From Sphaerobacter sp. (GTDB lineage: Bacteria > Chloroflexota > Chloroflexia > Thermomicrobiales > Thermomicrobiaceae), in the NCBI GenBank assembly GCA_029961075.1, contig JASBVL010000117.1:1-64000 (forward strand): a DNA stretch of 64,000 nt, written 5' to 3'. Position 1 is the first letter of the stretch. The number at the start of each line of letters is the position of its first letter. The translations under genes and the position numbers were made by a program. Shown here one piece after another: positions 26,812 to 35,920 of this stretch. The notes under the pieces were generated by a model, which made no database searches, was not told where the DNA came from, and saw nothing but the letters and a program-made list of their open reading frames with translations.

Positions 26812-26840
26812 TTGAGCCGGCCGCGCGCGTGGGCTAAGAT
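26812..26840 (+). promoter_or_regulatory. Promoter of selD-rsmA-ispE
   Basis: TTGAGC (26812-26817), 17-nt spacer, TAAGAT (26835-26840). The predicted transcript begins near 26847, 46 nt before the selD GTG. Confidence 0.65.
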
Positions 26841-26892
26841 GATCCCATGATGCGGCACCCGAGGCACGCAGGGCCCAGAAAGGACCAAACCG

Positions 26893-27945
26893 GTGCAGTC
26901 GCGTGATGAGATCCGCCTGACAACACTCGCGGGCTGCGCTGGTTGAGCGGCCAAGATGGGCCCTGAGGCCCTGGCGCAGGTGCTGCGCCCGCTCACCCAA
27001 CGCAGTGACCCAAACCTGATCGTGGGGCTCCAGACGAGCGATGACGCCGCCGTCTATCGTCTCAGCGACGACCTCGCCATGGTGCAGACGGTCGACTTCT
27101 TCCCGCCGGTGGTCGACGACCCCTACATCTACGGCGGCATCGCGGCGGCCAACGCCATGAGCGACGTCTACGCCATGGGCGGCAGCGTGTTGGTCGCGCT
27201 CAACATCGCGGCCTTCCCGGACAACCTGCCCCTCGCCATCCTGGAGCGCATCTTCCAGGGCGGTGCCGACAAGGTGGCCGAGGCGGGGGCGGTGATCGCT
27301 GGCGGGCACACCGTCACCGATGACGAGCCGAAGTACGGCCTGGTCGTCACCGGCACGGTGCACCCACGTCGCGTCTTGACCAAGGCTGGCGCCAGGCCCG
27401 GGGACCTCCTCTACCTCACCAAGCCGATCGGGACCGGCGTCATCACCACGGCGCTCAAAGCCGCTGCCGCCGAGCCCGCCCATGTCGATGCGGCGGTCGC
27501 GTCGATGCTCAAGCTGAACCGGGTGGCCGCCGACCTGGTGCAGAGCGTCGGCGTCCACGCCTGCACCGACGTGACCGGCTTCTCGCTGATCGGCCACGCC
27601 ACCGAGGTGGCCGAGAAGAGCGGCGTCCGGATCATCATCCACGCCGGGCAGGTCCCCTGGCTGGACGGCGCCGAGCGGTACGCGGCCGAGGGGCGCCTGC
27701 CGGGCGGCACGCGGCGCAATCGCGCCTACTACGGCGAGCGGCCGGGCAGCCGCTTCGCGGCGGACCCGGCGATCACCGAGACGACGCTGCACCTCCTGTT
27801 CGACCCGCAGACCTCCGGTGGCCTGCTCGTCTCCGTCGCCCCCGACCGGGCGCCGGCACTGGAGGCGGCCTTCACTGCGGCCGGCGAGCCGCTGTGGCGC
27901 ATCGGCGCGGTCGAGGAGGGGTGCGGGATCGCGGTCGTGCCCTGA
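26893..27945 (+). CDS. selD: Selenide, water dikinase with in-frame UGA (selenocysteine at residue 18)
   Basis: SelD makes selenophosphate from selenide and ATP for selenocysteine and 2-selenouridine synthesis. Reading from GTG 26893, the N-terminus is EIRLTTLAGCAG, then TGA at 26944-26946, then AAKMGPEALAQVL. The TGA falls exactly where the catalytic Cys/Sec precedes AAK in SelD, so it is read as Sec18. Starting at the ATG at 26956 instead would remove the active site. The rest is typical: TSDDAAVY, VQTVDFFPPVVDDPY, NAMSDVYAMGG, GGHTV, DVTGFSLIGHA, FDPQTSGGLL. AAGGA lies 8 nt before the GTG. Total 350 residues. A SECIS-like hairpin follows the UGA. It precedes rsmA and ispE, probably in one transcript. 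Confidence 0.93.
26945..26994 (+). promoter_or_regulatory. SECIS-like hairpin following the selD UGA
   Basis: GAGCGG (26945-26950, starting inside the UGA) can pair with CCGCTC (26989-26994), and the upper stem GGCGCAG (26973-26979) pairs perfectly with CTGCGCC (26983-26989) around a GUG loop. A stem with GU in the apical loop, 16-37 nt after the UGA, is the bacterial SECIS pattern; here the loop is 33 nt after. The single shared base at 26989 means the outer and inner stems cannot both be complete. Confidence 0.65.
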
Positions 27946-27962
27946 TCGGGATGAGGGTCACC

Positions 27963-28841
27963 ATGGCTCGGATCCGATCGACCCGCCGGACCGGCGATGC
28001 CCAGGCGTCGTCGACGTTCCGCGATCGTCTGGCAGAGCTCGGCGTCCAGCCCAGCAAGGCGCGCGGGCAGAACTTCCTCCACGACGCCAACGTCGTGGCG
28101 CGCATCGCCCGCGCGGCCGACCTGGGCCCGAGCGACCTCGTCGTCGAAGTCGGTCCCGGCCTGGGCATCCTCACCCGCGAACTGGCCCGGCTCGCCGGCG
28201 AGGTCATCGCCATCGAGGTGGACCCCCACCTGGCGGACTACCTGCGCCGGTCGCTCGACGCCGACAACGTGCGCATCATCGAGGCGGATGCCCTGCAGGT
28301 CGACCTCGACGCGCTCGTCGGCGATCGCCCCTACCAGGTGGTGGCGAACCTGCCCTACTCGATCGCGGCCGCCGTCCTCGAGCGGCTGCTGGAGATGGAC
28401 CACCGGCCGCAACGCCTGGTCATCATGGTCCAGCGGGAGGTGGCGGAGCGCATCGTCGCCCGCCCACCCCACATGAGCCTCTTGGCCGTGGCCGTGCAGT
28501 TCTACGGCGAGCCGAAGATCCTCTTCCGCGTCGGCACGGGCGCCTTCGTGCCGCGCCCACGGGTCGAGTCCGCGGTCTTGCGCATCGATGTGAAGCCCGA
28601 GCCACCGCTGACCGGTGCTGACCGCGCGGCCTTCTTCACCCTCGTTCGGGCGGGGTTCAGTCAGCGCCGGAAGCGGCTCGCCAACGCCCTGGCGGATGGG
28701 CTGGACCTGCCCAAGACCGCGGTCGAGGAGCGGCTGGTCGCCGCCGGGATCGATCCCGACCGCCGCGCCGAGACCCTCGCGGTCGAGGAGTGGATCGACG
28801 TGCAGCGCAGCTTCGGAGCGGACCTGGGTGATCTCGCTTGA
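27963..28841 (+). CDS. rsmA: 16S rRNA dimethyladenosine transferase
   Basis: A 292-residue SAM-dependent methyltransferase that dimethylates two adjacent adenines near the 3' end of 16S rRNA (KsgA/RsmA). KARGQNFLHDANVV at the N-terminus, the SAM motif VVEVGPGLGILT, the acidic IAIEVD, EADALQVD, and the catalytic NLPYSI are all present; VPRPRVESAV and FSQRRKRLANAL are C-terminal signatures. The ATG at 27963 has AGGG upstream; ATG 27951 is an alternative. It starts 17 nt after selD and its last 14 nt overlap the ispE start. Confidence 0.95.
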   Translation: MARIRSTRRTGDAQASSTFRDRLAELGVQPSKARGQNFLHDANVVARIARAADLGPSDLVVEVGPGLGILTRELARLAGEVIAIEVDPHLADYLRRSLDADNVRIIEADALQVDLDALVGDRPYQVVANLPYSIAAAVLERLLEMDHRPQRLVIMVQREVAERIVARPPHMSLLAVAVQFYGEPKILFRVGTGAFVPRPRVESAVLRIDVKPEPPLTGADRAAFFTLVRAGFSQRRKRLANALADGLDLPKTAVEERLVAAGIDPDRRAETLAVEEWIDVQRSFGADLGDLA

Positions 28842-29724
28842 CCTCGCGGCGCCGGTCCGCCTGCGCGCGCCCGCCAAGCTCAACCTGGGCCTCGAGGTCC
28901 TCGGCCGGCGCCCCGACGGCTACCACGAGGTCCTCACCATTCTCCAGACCGTCAGCCTGTTCGATGTGATCGACCTCATCCCCGCCCCCGCCCTGGCCTA
29001 CACGCCGCCCGAGGGGCGGCCGCGCGACGACGACCTCCTCTGGCGGGCGGTTCAGCTCGCCGAGCGCGCGTTCGGGGTGCGGCTACGCGCGGAGCTCCGA
29101 CTGGAGAAGCACATCCCCATCGCGGCCGGGCTGGGTGGCGGCAGCAGCGACGCCGGCACGCTGCTCGGCGCCATCGCGGCGCTCGCCGGGATCGCGGTCG
29201 AGGCGGCCGAGCGGGCCGCCGCCCGGCTCGGCAGTGACGTGCCGTTCTTCGTCCGCGGCGGCACGGCGCTCGCTTCCGGCACGGGCACCACGCTCAGCCC
29301 ACTGCCACCCCTCCGCGATGCCTGGTTCGTGGTCGTCGTGCCGCCGCTGGCAATCCCGGCCAAGACGGCGACGCTCTACGGGGCGCTGACGCCCGAACAC
29401 TACTCCGACGGCCACGCCACCCGGCAGCAGGCACAACGGCTGGCCCGCGGGGAGCCCCTCGACCTGGCGCTCCTCCGCAACGCCTTCACGCCCACCCTGG
29501 CGCGCTGGGAGCCCGTGCGCCAGGCGATGCAAGCGCTCCGGGACGCGGGCGCGCCCGTCGTGATCCCCAGCGGCGCCGGCCCCGCGATCTTCACCGTGCT
29601 CCCCACCGAGGACGCCGCCGCCGCGGTCGCGCGCCGCGTGCCGCCCGCGTGCGGCCGCACACTCGTCTGCACCGCCGTCGAGCCAGATCGCCCCAGTCCC
29701 TTGGCCGACACCCACCTACCCTGA
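28828..29724 (+). CDS. ispE: 4-diphosphocytidyl-2-C-methyl-D-erythritol kinase
   Basis: A GHMP-family kinase of 298 residues that phosphorylates CDP-methylerythritol in the MEP isoprenoid pathway. RAPAKLNLGLEVLGRRPDGYHEV is the N-terminal substrate motif and PIAAGLGGGSSDAG the GHMP ATP loop. The GTG at 28828 lies inside the end of rsmA and has GGAG 9 nt upstream. The rsmA-ispE pairing is common in bacteria. Downstream, 98 nt later, is a new promoter for the OB/HD gene, so the operon probably ends here. Confidence 0.95.
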   Translation: MISLDLAAPVRLRAPAKLNLGLEVLGRRPDGYHEVLTILQTVSLFDVIDLIPAPALAYTPPEGRPRDDDLLWRAVQLAERAFGVRLRAELRLEKHIPIAAGLGGGSSDAGTLLGAIAALAGIAVEAAERAAARLGSDVPFFVRGGTALASGTGTTLSPLPPLRDAWFVVVVPPLAIPAKTATLYGALTPEHYSDGHATRQQAQRLARGEPLDLALLRNAFTPTLARWEPVRQAMQALRDAGAPVVIPSGAGPAIFTVLPTEDAAAAVARRVPPACGRTLVCTAVEPDRPSPLADTHLP

Positions 29725-29771
29725 CGGCTCACCGGCCCGAGCGCCCTGCCAACCTTGCTCACAACGCGACG

Positions 29772-29800
29772 TTGACGATCAGCATCACCTCAGATATGAT
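29772..29800 (+). promoter_or_regulatory. Strong sigma70-type promoter for the OB/HD protein
   Basis: TTGACG (29772-29777), 17-nt spacer, TATGAT (29795-29800), in an AT-rich patch. The GTG start lies at 29823. Confidence 0.8.
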
Positions 29801-29822
29801 ACGCACACCGTCATAGGCAAGA

Positions 29823-30845
29823 GTGAGGCGACGAGCAACCGTGGACGACCGCCCGCTGGTCTTCGCGACGCTCCAACCGAACGACCCCGTCGAGGGCGTC
29901 GCTTGCGCCCTCCGGGCCGAGCGGAAGCGCACCCGAAACGGCGCGCCCTACCTGGAGTTTCAGCTCGCCGACCGGCAGCGCCGGACGATCCGTGCCGTCA
30001 AGTGGGATGTGGCCGAGGACGAGCACGTCACCTGCCCGACGCTCGTCCGCGTCGCGGGGGTCGTGGGCGAGTACCAGGGGCAGCTCCAGCTCCGCATCGC
30101 GCGGTGCGCCGTCCGGGATGGCGACGTCGCCCCCTATCTCCCCGGCCCCTACCGCGACACGGGCACGGACGAGCTGTGGGAGATCATCGGGGCCATCACC
30201 GAGCCCGCGCTGGCCGACCTCGTCGCCCGCGCCGTGCGCACCTACCCCGCCTTCCTGACCGCCCCGGCCAGTGTGATGTACCACGGCGCCTATCGCGGCG
30301 GCTTACTCGAGCACAGCGTGAACGTCGCCCGGATCTGCCAGGCCGCCGCGGCGATCTACGGCGACGCCGTCGATCGTGACCTGCTCGTCGCCGCGGCCCT
30401 GCTCCACGATCTCGGCAAGGCCGGCGTGGCCGCCGAGGGCGCTGCCGACCAGGCCCTGCGCGAGGAGCGGCTCATCGGCCACGTGCTGCGGGGCAGCCGC
30501 ATGGTCGAGGAGCTGCTCGGCCAGGAGCCCGCCCTCGACCGGGAGCGGCAGATGCACCTGCTGCACCTCATCGCGAGCCATCACGGCGAGCCCGAGTGGG
30601 GCGCCGCGGTCCGCCCGACCACCATCGAGGCGTTGATCCTGCACCACGCCGACCAACTCGACGCCAGCGTCACCGGGGCCCGGGACAGCCTCCGCGCCAC
30701 GAGCGCGGGGGAGGAGTGGGTGTGGTTCGCCATGCGGAAGAGCTGGCTCCGCTGCCCGGCGGCCACCGGCGCGGAGCGACGCGCGTCATCCCCGGAGCCG
30801 GTCGCCGACCTCACCGGTTACGACGACGTGCCGTTCTTGAGGTAG
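29823..30845 (+). CDS. OB-fold/HD-domain 3'-5' exoribonuclease, YhaM-like
   Basis: A 340-residue protein with an N-terminal OB fold (residues about 15-110; NGAPYLEFQLADRQRRTIRAVKWD is the typical nucleic-acid-binding strand pair) and a C-terminal HD metal-dependent phosphohydrolase domain. The HD motifs are GLLEHSVNVARI and LLHDLGK, then IASHHGEPEWG and HHADQLDA. This order defines YhaM, a 3'-5' exonuclease acting on RNA and single-stranded DNA. Starts GTG 29823 or GTG 29841. Its 3' end overlaps the convergent thioesterase by 28 nt. Confidence 0.9.
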   Translation: MRRRATVDDRPLVFATLQPNDPVEGVACALRAERKRTRNGAPYLEFQLADRQRRTIRAVKWDVAEDEHVTCPTLVRVAGVVGEYQGQLQLRIARCAVRDGDVAPYLPGPYRDTGTDELWEIIGAITEPALADLVARAVRTYPAFLTAPASVMYHGAYRGGLLEHSVNVARICQAAAAIYGDAVDRDLLVAAALLHDLGKAGVAAEGAADQALREERLIGHVLRGSRMVEELLGQEPALDRERQMHLLHLIASHHGEPEWGAAVRPTTIEALILHHADQLDASVTGARDSLRATSAGEEWVWFAMRKSWLRCPAATGAERRASSPEPVADLTGYDDVPFLR

Positions 30846-31282
30846 ACCGCCTCCCACTCCCGCTGCTGCGCCTCGGAGACGCGGGCGAAGGCGCCGGTCG
30901 CGCTGACCAGCACCCTGCCCGCCTCGTCGCGGATCTCCCCACGGGTCTCGACGAGCCGGCCCCGATCGCGCACCACCTCGGCGACCACCTCCACCGGCTG
31001 CCCCACCGGCACCGGCCGGCGGAAGTGCACGTCCATCCGCGCGGTGACCGCCAGACGCCCATCGCTCAGCACGGCCCAGCTCATCGCCTCGTCCAGGAGG
31101 GTCGAGAGGATCCCCCCGTGCGTCACGCCGTGGTATCCCTCGTGCTCGCGCTGCGGCGTGAAGACGGCGCGCACCCCCCGCTCGCCGTGGCGGTAGAACG
31201 CGAGCCGCAGCCCGATCGGGTTCCCCTCCCCGCAGCCGAAGCAGCCGTGATCGGTCGTGGTGTTGACCCGTTGTGGCTCCAC
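30818..31282 (-). CDS. Hotdog-fold thioesterase (PaaI-like)
   Basis: A 154-residue hotdog-domain acyl-CoA thioesterase. The core GYHGVTHGGILSTLLDEAMSW holds the HGG and the catalytic acidic residue on the central helix, and TARMDVHFRRPVPVGQPV is the following strand set, as in PaaI/THEM4 relatives. An N-terminal CFGCGEGNP is typical of this subgroup. The GTG at 31282 is preceded by AAGGGG; upstream in-frame starts give Arg-rich noise. It is divergent from the PASTA kinase. Substrate not predictable. Confidence 0.87.
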   Translation of the reverse strand: MEPQRVNTTTDHGCFGCGEGNPIGLRLAFYRHGERGVRAVFTPQREHEGYHGVTHGGILSTLLDEAMSWAVLSDGRLAVTARMDVHFRRPVPVGQPVEVVAEVVRDRGRLVETRGEIRDEAGRVLVSATGAFARVSEAQQREWEAVYLKNGTSS

Positions 31283-31564
31283 GTGACCCCTTCCCGTGCG
31301 CTGTCTCCGCCTCACGCCGCGCGCCGCCCCGCCCCCGGGCTCCCGTGCCGTCCACACGGCGCCTGCCACGGCCACGCGGTCTCCCCCACTATAGCCGGGT
31401 GCCCTCCGCCGGTGCACACCGCGTGGCGCCGCGTGCCGGCGCCGGGTCGCGATGCCCCACCGCCGGCACGCAGTCCTTTCATCCCTGTCATGCACGCGGT
31501 GGGGATAGTACGATTGCCGCGCGATCGGCGCGCGAGGGCCTGTCGCGCACGCCAATGTCGTCGT

Positions 31565-31594
31565 TTGACACATGTCGCACGGCCTTCTTAGAAT
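31565..31594 (+). promoter_or_regulatory. Strong promoter for the PASTA kinase
   Basis: Perfect TTGACA (31565-31570), 18-nt spacer, TAGAAT (31589-31594). The transcript would begin near 31601 with a Shine-Dalgarno GGGAGG at 31603-31608. The rest of the 31283-31617 gap shows no gene. Confidence 0.8.
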
Positions 31595-31617
31595 GGCCCG
31601 CCGGGAGGTTCCATCCG

Positions 31618-33483
31618 GTGCAAGCACGGACCTTGAATGGGCGCTACCGCCTCGACGAGCGCATCGGCGAAGGCGGCATGGCGGTCGTGTACCGCGGCTA
31701 CGACCTGGTCCTCAACCGCCTGGTCGCGGTCAAAGTGCTGCGTGACCAGTACGGCTCCGATGCGAATTTCCTCCGCCGCTTCGAGCGTGAAGCCCAGTCA
31801 GCGGCCCGGCTCTCCCATCCTCACATCGCCAACGTGTACGACGTCGGGCAGGACCAGCACACCCGCTATATCGTCATGGAGTACGTCGACGGCCCGAACC
31901 TCAAGGAGCTGATCCGCCGCCAGGGTCCCTTCTCTGTCGACGGCGCGGCCTTCATCATTCGTCAGGTCGCGGATGCCCTCGATTACGCCCACGCGCACGG
32001 CCTGGTCCACCGCGACATCAAGCCGCAGAACATCCTGGTCGACCAGCACGGCAACGCCAAGGTCGTCGACTTCGGCATCGCCAAGGGCCTGAGCGACGCC
32101 AACCTGACCGAGGCCGGGACCGGCATGGGTACGGTCCACTACGTCTCCCCCGAACAGGCGCGGGGCGCCCCGGCGACGCCCGCGTCCGACGTCTACTCCA
32201 CCGGGGTCGTGCTCTTCGAGATGCTGACCAAGCGGCTCCCCTTCGAGGCGGACACGCCGGTCGGCGTCGCCATGCAGCACGTCAGCGCGACGCCCCCGCC
32301 GCCCTCCCACTTCAACCCCGCCATCCCGCCCGCGGTGGATCAGATCGTCCTGCGCGCGCTGGCCAAGGACCCCGCCGAGCGCTTCCCCAGCGCCGGGGCG
32401 CTCGCCGACGCGCTCGACCATTGGGACCAGGCCGGCGCGGGCGCCAGTCAGGCCACGCGCGTCATGGCCGCGCCCATGGGGAGCGCCGCAGCGGTCCCGC
32501 GAAGACGCCCCCCAACCGCGGTCCCAGGGCGATCCGGCCGCGGGGCGGCGCTGCCGCCCGCGCGCACGGACTCCTTCCGCGACGACATCGGCTGTGTCAC
32601 CTGGCTGATCGGCTCCGCCATCCTGATCGGACTGGTTGGCCTGGTGGTGCTGGTCTTCAAGATGGGCGACTTCGGGTTCTTCGATCCGTCGCGTCGCCCG
32701 TCCCCGACCGCGACGCTGGTCGCCGCCGCCAGCCCGACCGCCGCGCCGTCACCGACCGTCACCGCGACCCCGCCGCCCGCGGCGACGCCCGGCGCGACCG
32801 GGACACCGGGGACGCCCACGCCCAGCCCGTCGCCGACGCCGGAGATGGCGACCGTGCCCTCCCTGATCGGCTCTACCATCGAGCAGGTGCAGGATATCGT
32901 CAGCGGGCAGGGCTTTACCCTCGTCGAGGAGCGCGTCTTCAGCAACGTCGAGCTGCCGGGCAAGATCATCGATCAGGAGCCGCGGGCGGGCACGATGGTC
33001 CCGAAGGGCTCCGAGATCCACGTCACGGTCAGCCGTGGCCCGGAGTACATCTCCCTGCAGGGCATCCGTGGGCTGCCCCGGGACCAGGCGCGGCGCCAGT
33101 TGGAGGAACTCGGCCTGACGGTGAATGAGGTCGAAGAGGGCAGCCCCACCGTCCCCCGCGGCAGCGTCATCCGCACCGTGCCCGAAGCCCAGGTGCCGAA
33201 CGGCGGCACCGTCACGCTCTACGTCAGCGTCGGGGATCAGGTCAAGGTCCCGGACGGCTACGGGCAGCCCTACCCGCAGGTCATCGCCGCGCTGGAGAGC
33301 GCCGGGCTCGTCGTCACGTCCGCCATCCCGCAGTCGTGCAGCCAGATCCAGCAGAGCTCGCCCGGCTTCGACTGCGATACCTTCGCGGACGGCGCGGTCG
33401 TCAGCGCCTCGCTGGCGTGGGGCTCCTGGGTCCCCCGCGGCTCGGGCATCGTCATCGCCTACTACGACGCGAGCGCCGAGTAG
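31618..33483 (+). CDS. Membrane Ser/Thr protein kinase with PASTA domains (PknB/PrkC type)
   Basis: A 621-residue Hanks-type kinase. Residues 10-270 form the kinase domain: glycine loop IGEGGMAVVY (16-25), Lys39 in VAVKVL, catalytic HRDIKPQNIL, DFGIA and SPEQARG. A single transmembrane segment follows (CVTWLIGSAILIGLVGLVVL), then a Pro/Thr/Ser-rich linker and three extracellular PASTA-like repeats (starting ATVPSLIG, YISLQGIRGL and VKVPDGYG). PASTA domains bind peptidoglycan or lipid II, linking cell-wall state to phosphorylation. The GTG at 31618 has GGGAGG 9 nt upstream. Its stop is 2 nt before the next gene. No cognate phosphatase, ftsW or pbp gene is adjacent. Confidence 0.95.
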   Translation: MQARTLNGRYRLDERIGEGGMAVVYRGYDLVLNRLVAVKVLRDQYGSDANFLRRFEREAQSAARLSHPHIANVYDVGQDQHTRYIVMEYVDGPNLKELIRRQGPFSVDGAAFIIRQVADALDYAHAHGLVHRDIKPQNILVDQHGNAKVVDFGIAKGLSDANLTEAGTGMGTVHYVSPEQARGAPATPASDVYSTGVVLFEMLTKRLPFEADTPVGVAMQHVSATPPPPSHFNPAIPPAVDQIVLRALAKDPAERFPSAGALADALDHWDQAGAGASQATRVMAAPMGSAAAVPRRRPPTAVPGRSGRGAALPPARTDSFRDDIGCVTWLIGSAILIGLVGLVVLVFKMGDFGFFDPSRRPSPTATLVAAASPTAAPSPTVTATPPPAATPGATGTPGTPTPSPSPTPEMATVPSLIGSTIEQVQDIVSGQGFTLVEERVFSNVELPGKIIDQEPRAGTMVPKGSEIHVTVSRGPEYISLQGIRGLPRDQARRQLEELGLTVNEVEEGSPTVPRGSVIRTVPEAQVPNGGTVTLYVSVGDQVKVPDGYGQPYPQVIAALESAGLVVTSAIPQSCSQIQQSSPGFDCDTFADGAVVSASLAWGSWVPRGSGIVIAYYDASAE

Positions 33484-33485
33484 CC

Positions 33486-34364
33486 GTGCGTGCCGAGCCG
33501 CCCCCGCGCCGGGCACCAGCCCCGTCTCCGCTGGCGGCCTGGCTGACCGCGCCCGCGACGTGGCGCCTGCTCGTCTCCGTGCTGCTGCTCGCGCTCGGCA
33601 TCGGCCTCGGGCTGGGCTGGGCAGCCGCCCGGCTGGGCCAGGGTGACCACCTGAGTGTCGGCAACACCGGCGGCAGCCTCAGCACCCTGATCCGCGTGAG
33701 CGGCAAGACCATCGTGGTCGGCGGCAGCGCGTCGGTGGACGACCTGGCGGAGTTCGTCGACCGCACGACGCTCCCCTGGCAGCGCCACATCCACCTGCTG
33801 GTCGTGCCTGCCGACGATGAACTGGCGATGGGCGCGCTGGCGCTGGTCGAACGCGGCGGCGTCGGCGCGGTGGCCGTGCTGGGACTGCCGGGCAACGACC
33901 CCGTCTGGACCCGGCTCGAGCGCGCCGCCAGCGATCACGGCATCGAGCACCGCTACCTCACCGGGGCGCATCGCGTGCCGCTCAGCGACGGGAGCGACCT
34001 CCTGCTCGCGGCACCCGCGCCGGACGACGCGCGCGGGGGCGCCCGCGCGCTGCTCCGGCACGGCCAGGTCCGCGTGCGGATCGCCGGGCCAGGGGCGTCG
34101 CCGGACGACCACGGGGTGACGGGCGAGCCGGCGACCGCCCTGATCCAGGTCCTGGCCGTCGACGCCGCTCCCCAGTCACCCGTGCCGGTCGTGGTTCGCC
34201 CCCACGCCGAGCGCGCGGGCACCCTCGCGCCCGACCCGCCGGCTGCCCGGTTCGTCACCGAGATCGCACGCGGCGACCGCATCAGCATCAGCCTGGAGCG
34301 CGACACCCTCCGCCTGCCCAGCGACGCCCTCCGCCCGGTGGCCCAGCCGACGGTGAGCGACTAG
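33486..34364 (+). CDS. Membrane-anchored protein of unknown function, coupled to the PASTA kinase
   Basis: 292 residues. A basic, proline-rich N-terminus precedes one transmembrane helix (WRLLVSVLLLALGIGLGLGW, about 26-45), and the remainder should be outside the cell. The soluble part begins GDHLSVGNTGGSLSTLIRVSGKTIVVGGSASVDDL, whose alternating strands recall a metallo-beta-lactamase-like or ComEC C-terminal fold, but no HxHxDH metal motif is present. The GTG at 33486 lies 2 nt after the kinase stop, so it is translated from the same transcript. It may be a sensory partner or target of the kinase; that is inference. Confidence 0.7.
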   Translation: MRAEPPPRRAPAPSPLAAWLTAPATWRLLVSVLLLALGIGLGLGWAAARLGQGDHLSVGNTGGSLSTLIRVSGKTIVVGGSASVDDLAEFVDRTTLPWQRHIHLLVVPADDELAMGALALVERGGVGAVAVLGLPGNDPVWTRLERAASDHGIEHRYLTGAHRVPLSDGSDLLLAAPAPDDARGGARALLRHGQVRVRIAGPGASPDDHGVTGEPATALIQVLAVDAAPQSPVPVVVRPHAERAGTLAPDPPAARFVTEIARGDRISISLERDTLRLPSDALRPVAQPTVSD

Positions 34365-34499
34365 TCAGCCGGTCGGCCACGACCGGCCCGCACCGGCCGC
34401 GGCTGCGGGGACGGCAGCGCCCAGTCTCGGATCCAGCACGCGGGAGTCCCCTCATCACGGGGAGGCCCGGGCCGCCCCGACCCTTCGTTGGGCACCGGC

Positions 34500-35714
34500 T
34501 CAGGATCGCGCCGCCCGCTCCCGCTCGAACGCCAGCGTCATCTCGGCGCGCAGGCCGGCGTCGGTCAGCACGTCGAGGCCGGCGAGCGCCAGCGCCTTGG
34601 CCACGGTGATCGTGTTCGCGTAGCCCAGCTCGCTGTTCGCCGCCTCGACCACGTCCTGCGAGTGCCAGGTGATGACCCGGTCGACGATCGGGTAGCTCGT
34701 CTCGACCGAGGGCACTTCGTAGCTCACGTTCCCCCAGTCGGTGGAGCCCGTCCCCGGCCCGACCTTCGGCTCGGGCAGCACCAGACCCAGCTCGTCCAGG
34801 TGCGCCTTGATCCGGCGCGCCAGCGGGTAGTTGGTGATCATGTCGTAGTACGGCTCTTCGTTGAACTCGAAGCGCAGGGTGGCGCCCGTCATCGCGGCCG
34901 CGCCCTCGGCGATGCCCCGAACCTTCTCGACCAGCTCCTGCATGTAACTGCGGGTGGCAGCCCGCACCAGGAATGACCCCTCCGCGTAGTCCGGCACCAC
35001 GTTCGGCGCCTGGCCACCGTGGGTGATGATGCCGTGGATCCGGGCATCGGTCTTGATGTGCTGGCGCAGCGCGTTGATCCCGTTGAAGGTCTCGATCAGC
35101 GCGTTCAGCGCGTTGATGCCGTTGTGCGGGTCGGCCGCGGCATGGGCGGCGCGCCCGTGGAACGCGATGCGCACCCCCTGACACGCCAGCGCCTGCCCGC
35201 TCCCCTCCAGGTAGGGGACCGCGGCCTCGCTGGTACCGGGATGCGCCCCCATCGCGGCGTCCAGCCCGGCGAAGAGGCCCGCCCGCGCCATGATGACCTT
35301 GCCGCCGACCGCCTCTTCGGCCGGCGTGCCGAACACCGACACGCGGCCGCCCACATGCGGGAGCGCCGCGGCCAGGCCCAGCCCGGCGCCGATCCCGGCG
35401 ATCGCGATCAGGTTGTGCCCACACCCATGTCCGACCCCTGGCAGCGCGTCGTACTCCGTCAGGTAGCCGACGTGCGGCCGCCCGTCGCCAACGCTGGCAT
35501 GGAACGCGGTCGGCAGGTCCGCCACCCCGCGCTCCACGCTGAAGCCCCGCTCCGCCAGGAAGTCGGCGCAGGCCGCGCTCGACTTGAACTCTTCGAGCGC
35601 CACCTCCGGGTTCGCGTGGATGAACTTCGACAGCGCGATCAGGTCGTCGCGCGCCGCGTCGATCGCGGCCAACACGGCCTCACGCGCGGCCGCCAGCTCG
35701 CCAGTCGGGCTCAC
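34500..35714 (-). CDS. M20-family amidohydrolase
   Basis: A 404-residue M20D metallo-amidohydrolase. Key elements: YDALPGVGHGCGHNL (metal Asp region and His), FGTPAEEAVGGK (catalytic Glu pair), HGRAAHAAADPHNGINALNAL (lid domain), GTGSTDWGNVS, and a late His in ITWHSQD. The GTG at 35714 has GGAGGAG 6 nt upstream. It resembles the AbgB/p-aminobenzoyl-glutamate hydrolase branch and is a distant paralogue of the enzyme at 19340. Substrate unknown. Confidence 0.9.
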   Translation of the reverse strand: MSPTGELAAAREAVLAAIDAARDDLIALSKFIHANPEVALEEFKSSAACADFLAERGFSVERGVADLPTAFHASVGDGRPHVGYLTEYDALPGVGHGCGHNLIAIAGIGAGLGLAAALPHVGGRVSVFGTPAEEAVGGKVIMARAGLFAGLDAAMGAHPGTSEAAVPYLEGSGQALACQGVRIAFHGRAAHAAADPHNGINALNALIETFNGINALRQHIKTDARIHGIITHGGQAPNVVPDYAEGSFLVRAATRSYMQELVEKVRGIAEGAAAMTGATLRFEFNEEPYYDMITNYPLARRIKAHLDELGLVLPEPKVGPGTGSTDWGNVSYEVPSVETSYPIVDRVITWHSQDVVEAANSELGYANTITVAKALALAGLDVLTDAGLRAEMTLAFERERAARS

Positions 35715-35920
35715 GTCGCTCTCCTCCCTCGGTCCGCCCCGGGGTACCGTCCAACCACCCCCGCCACGTGATGCGGGGCGCCCCATTTTCGCACCAGGGC
35801 CCCTCCTGGTGTCTACTGCCGCGACCCGCCGTCGCGCTGCACGGCACCGGCTAGAATGGAGCCGACGAGCCGGGCGCACCGGGCGCCCGCACCGACAATT
35901 GTGGGAGGGAGCGCGAGCGG

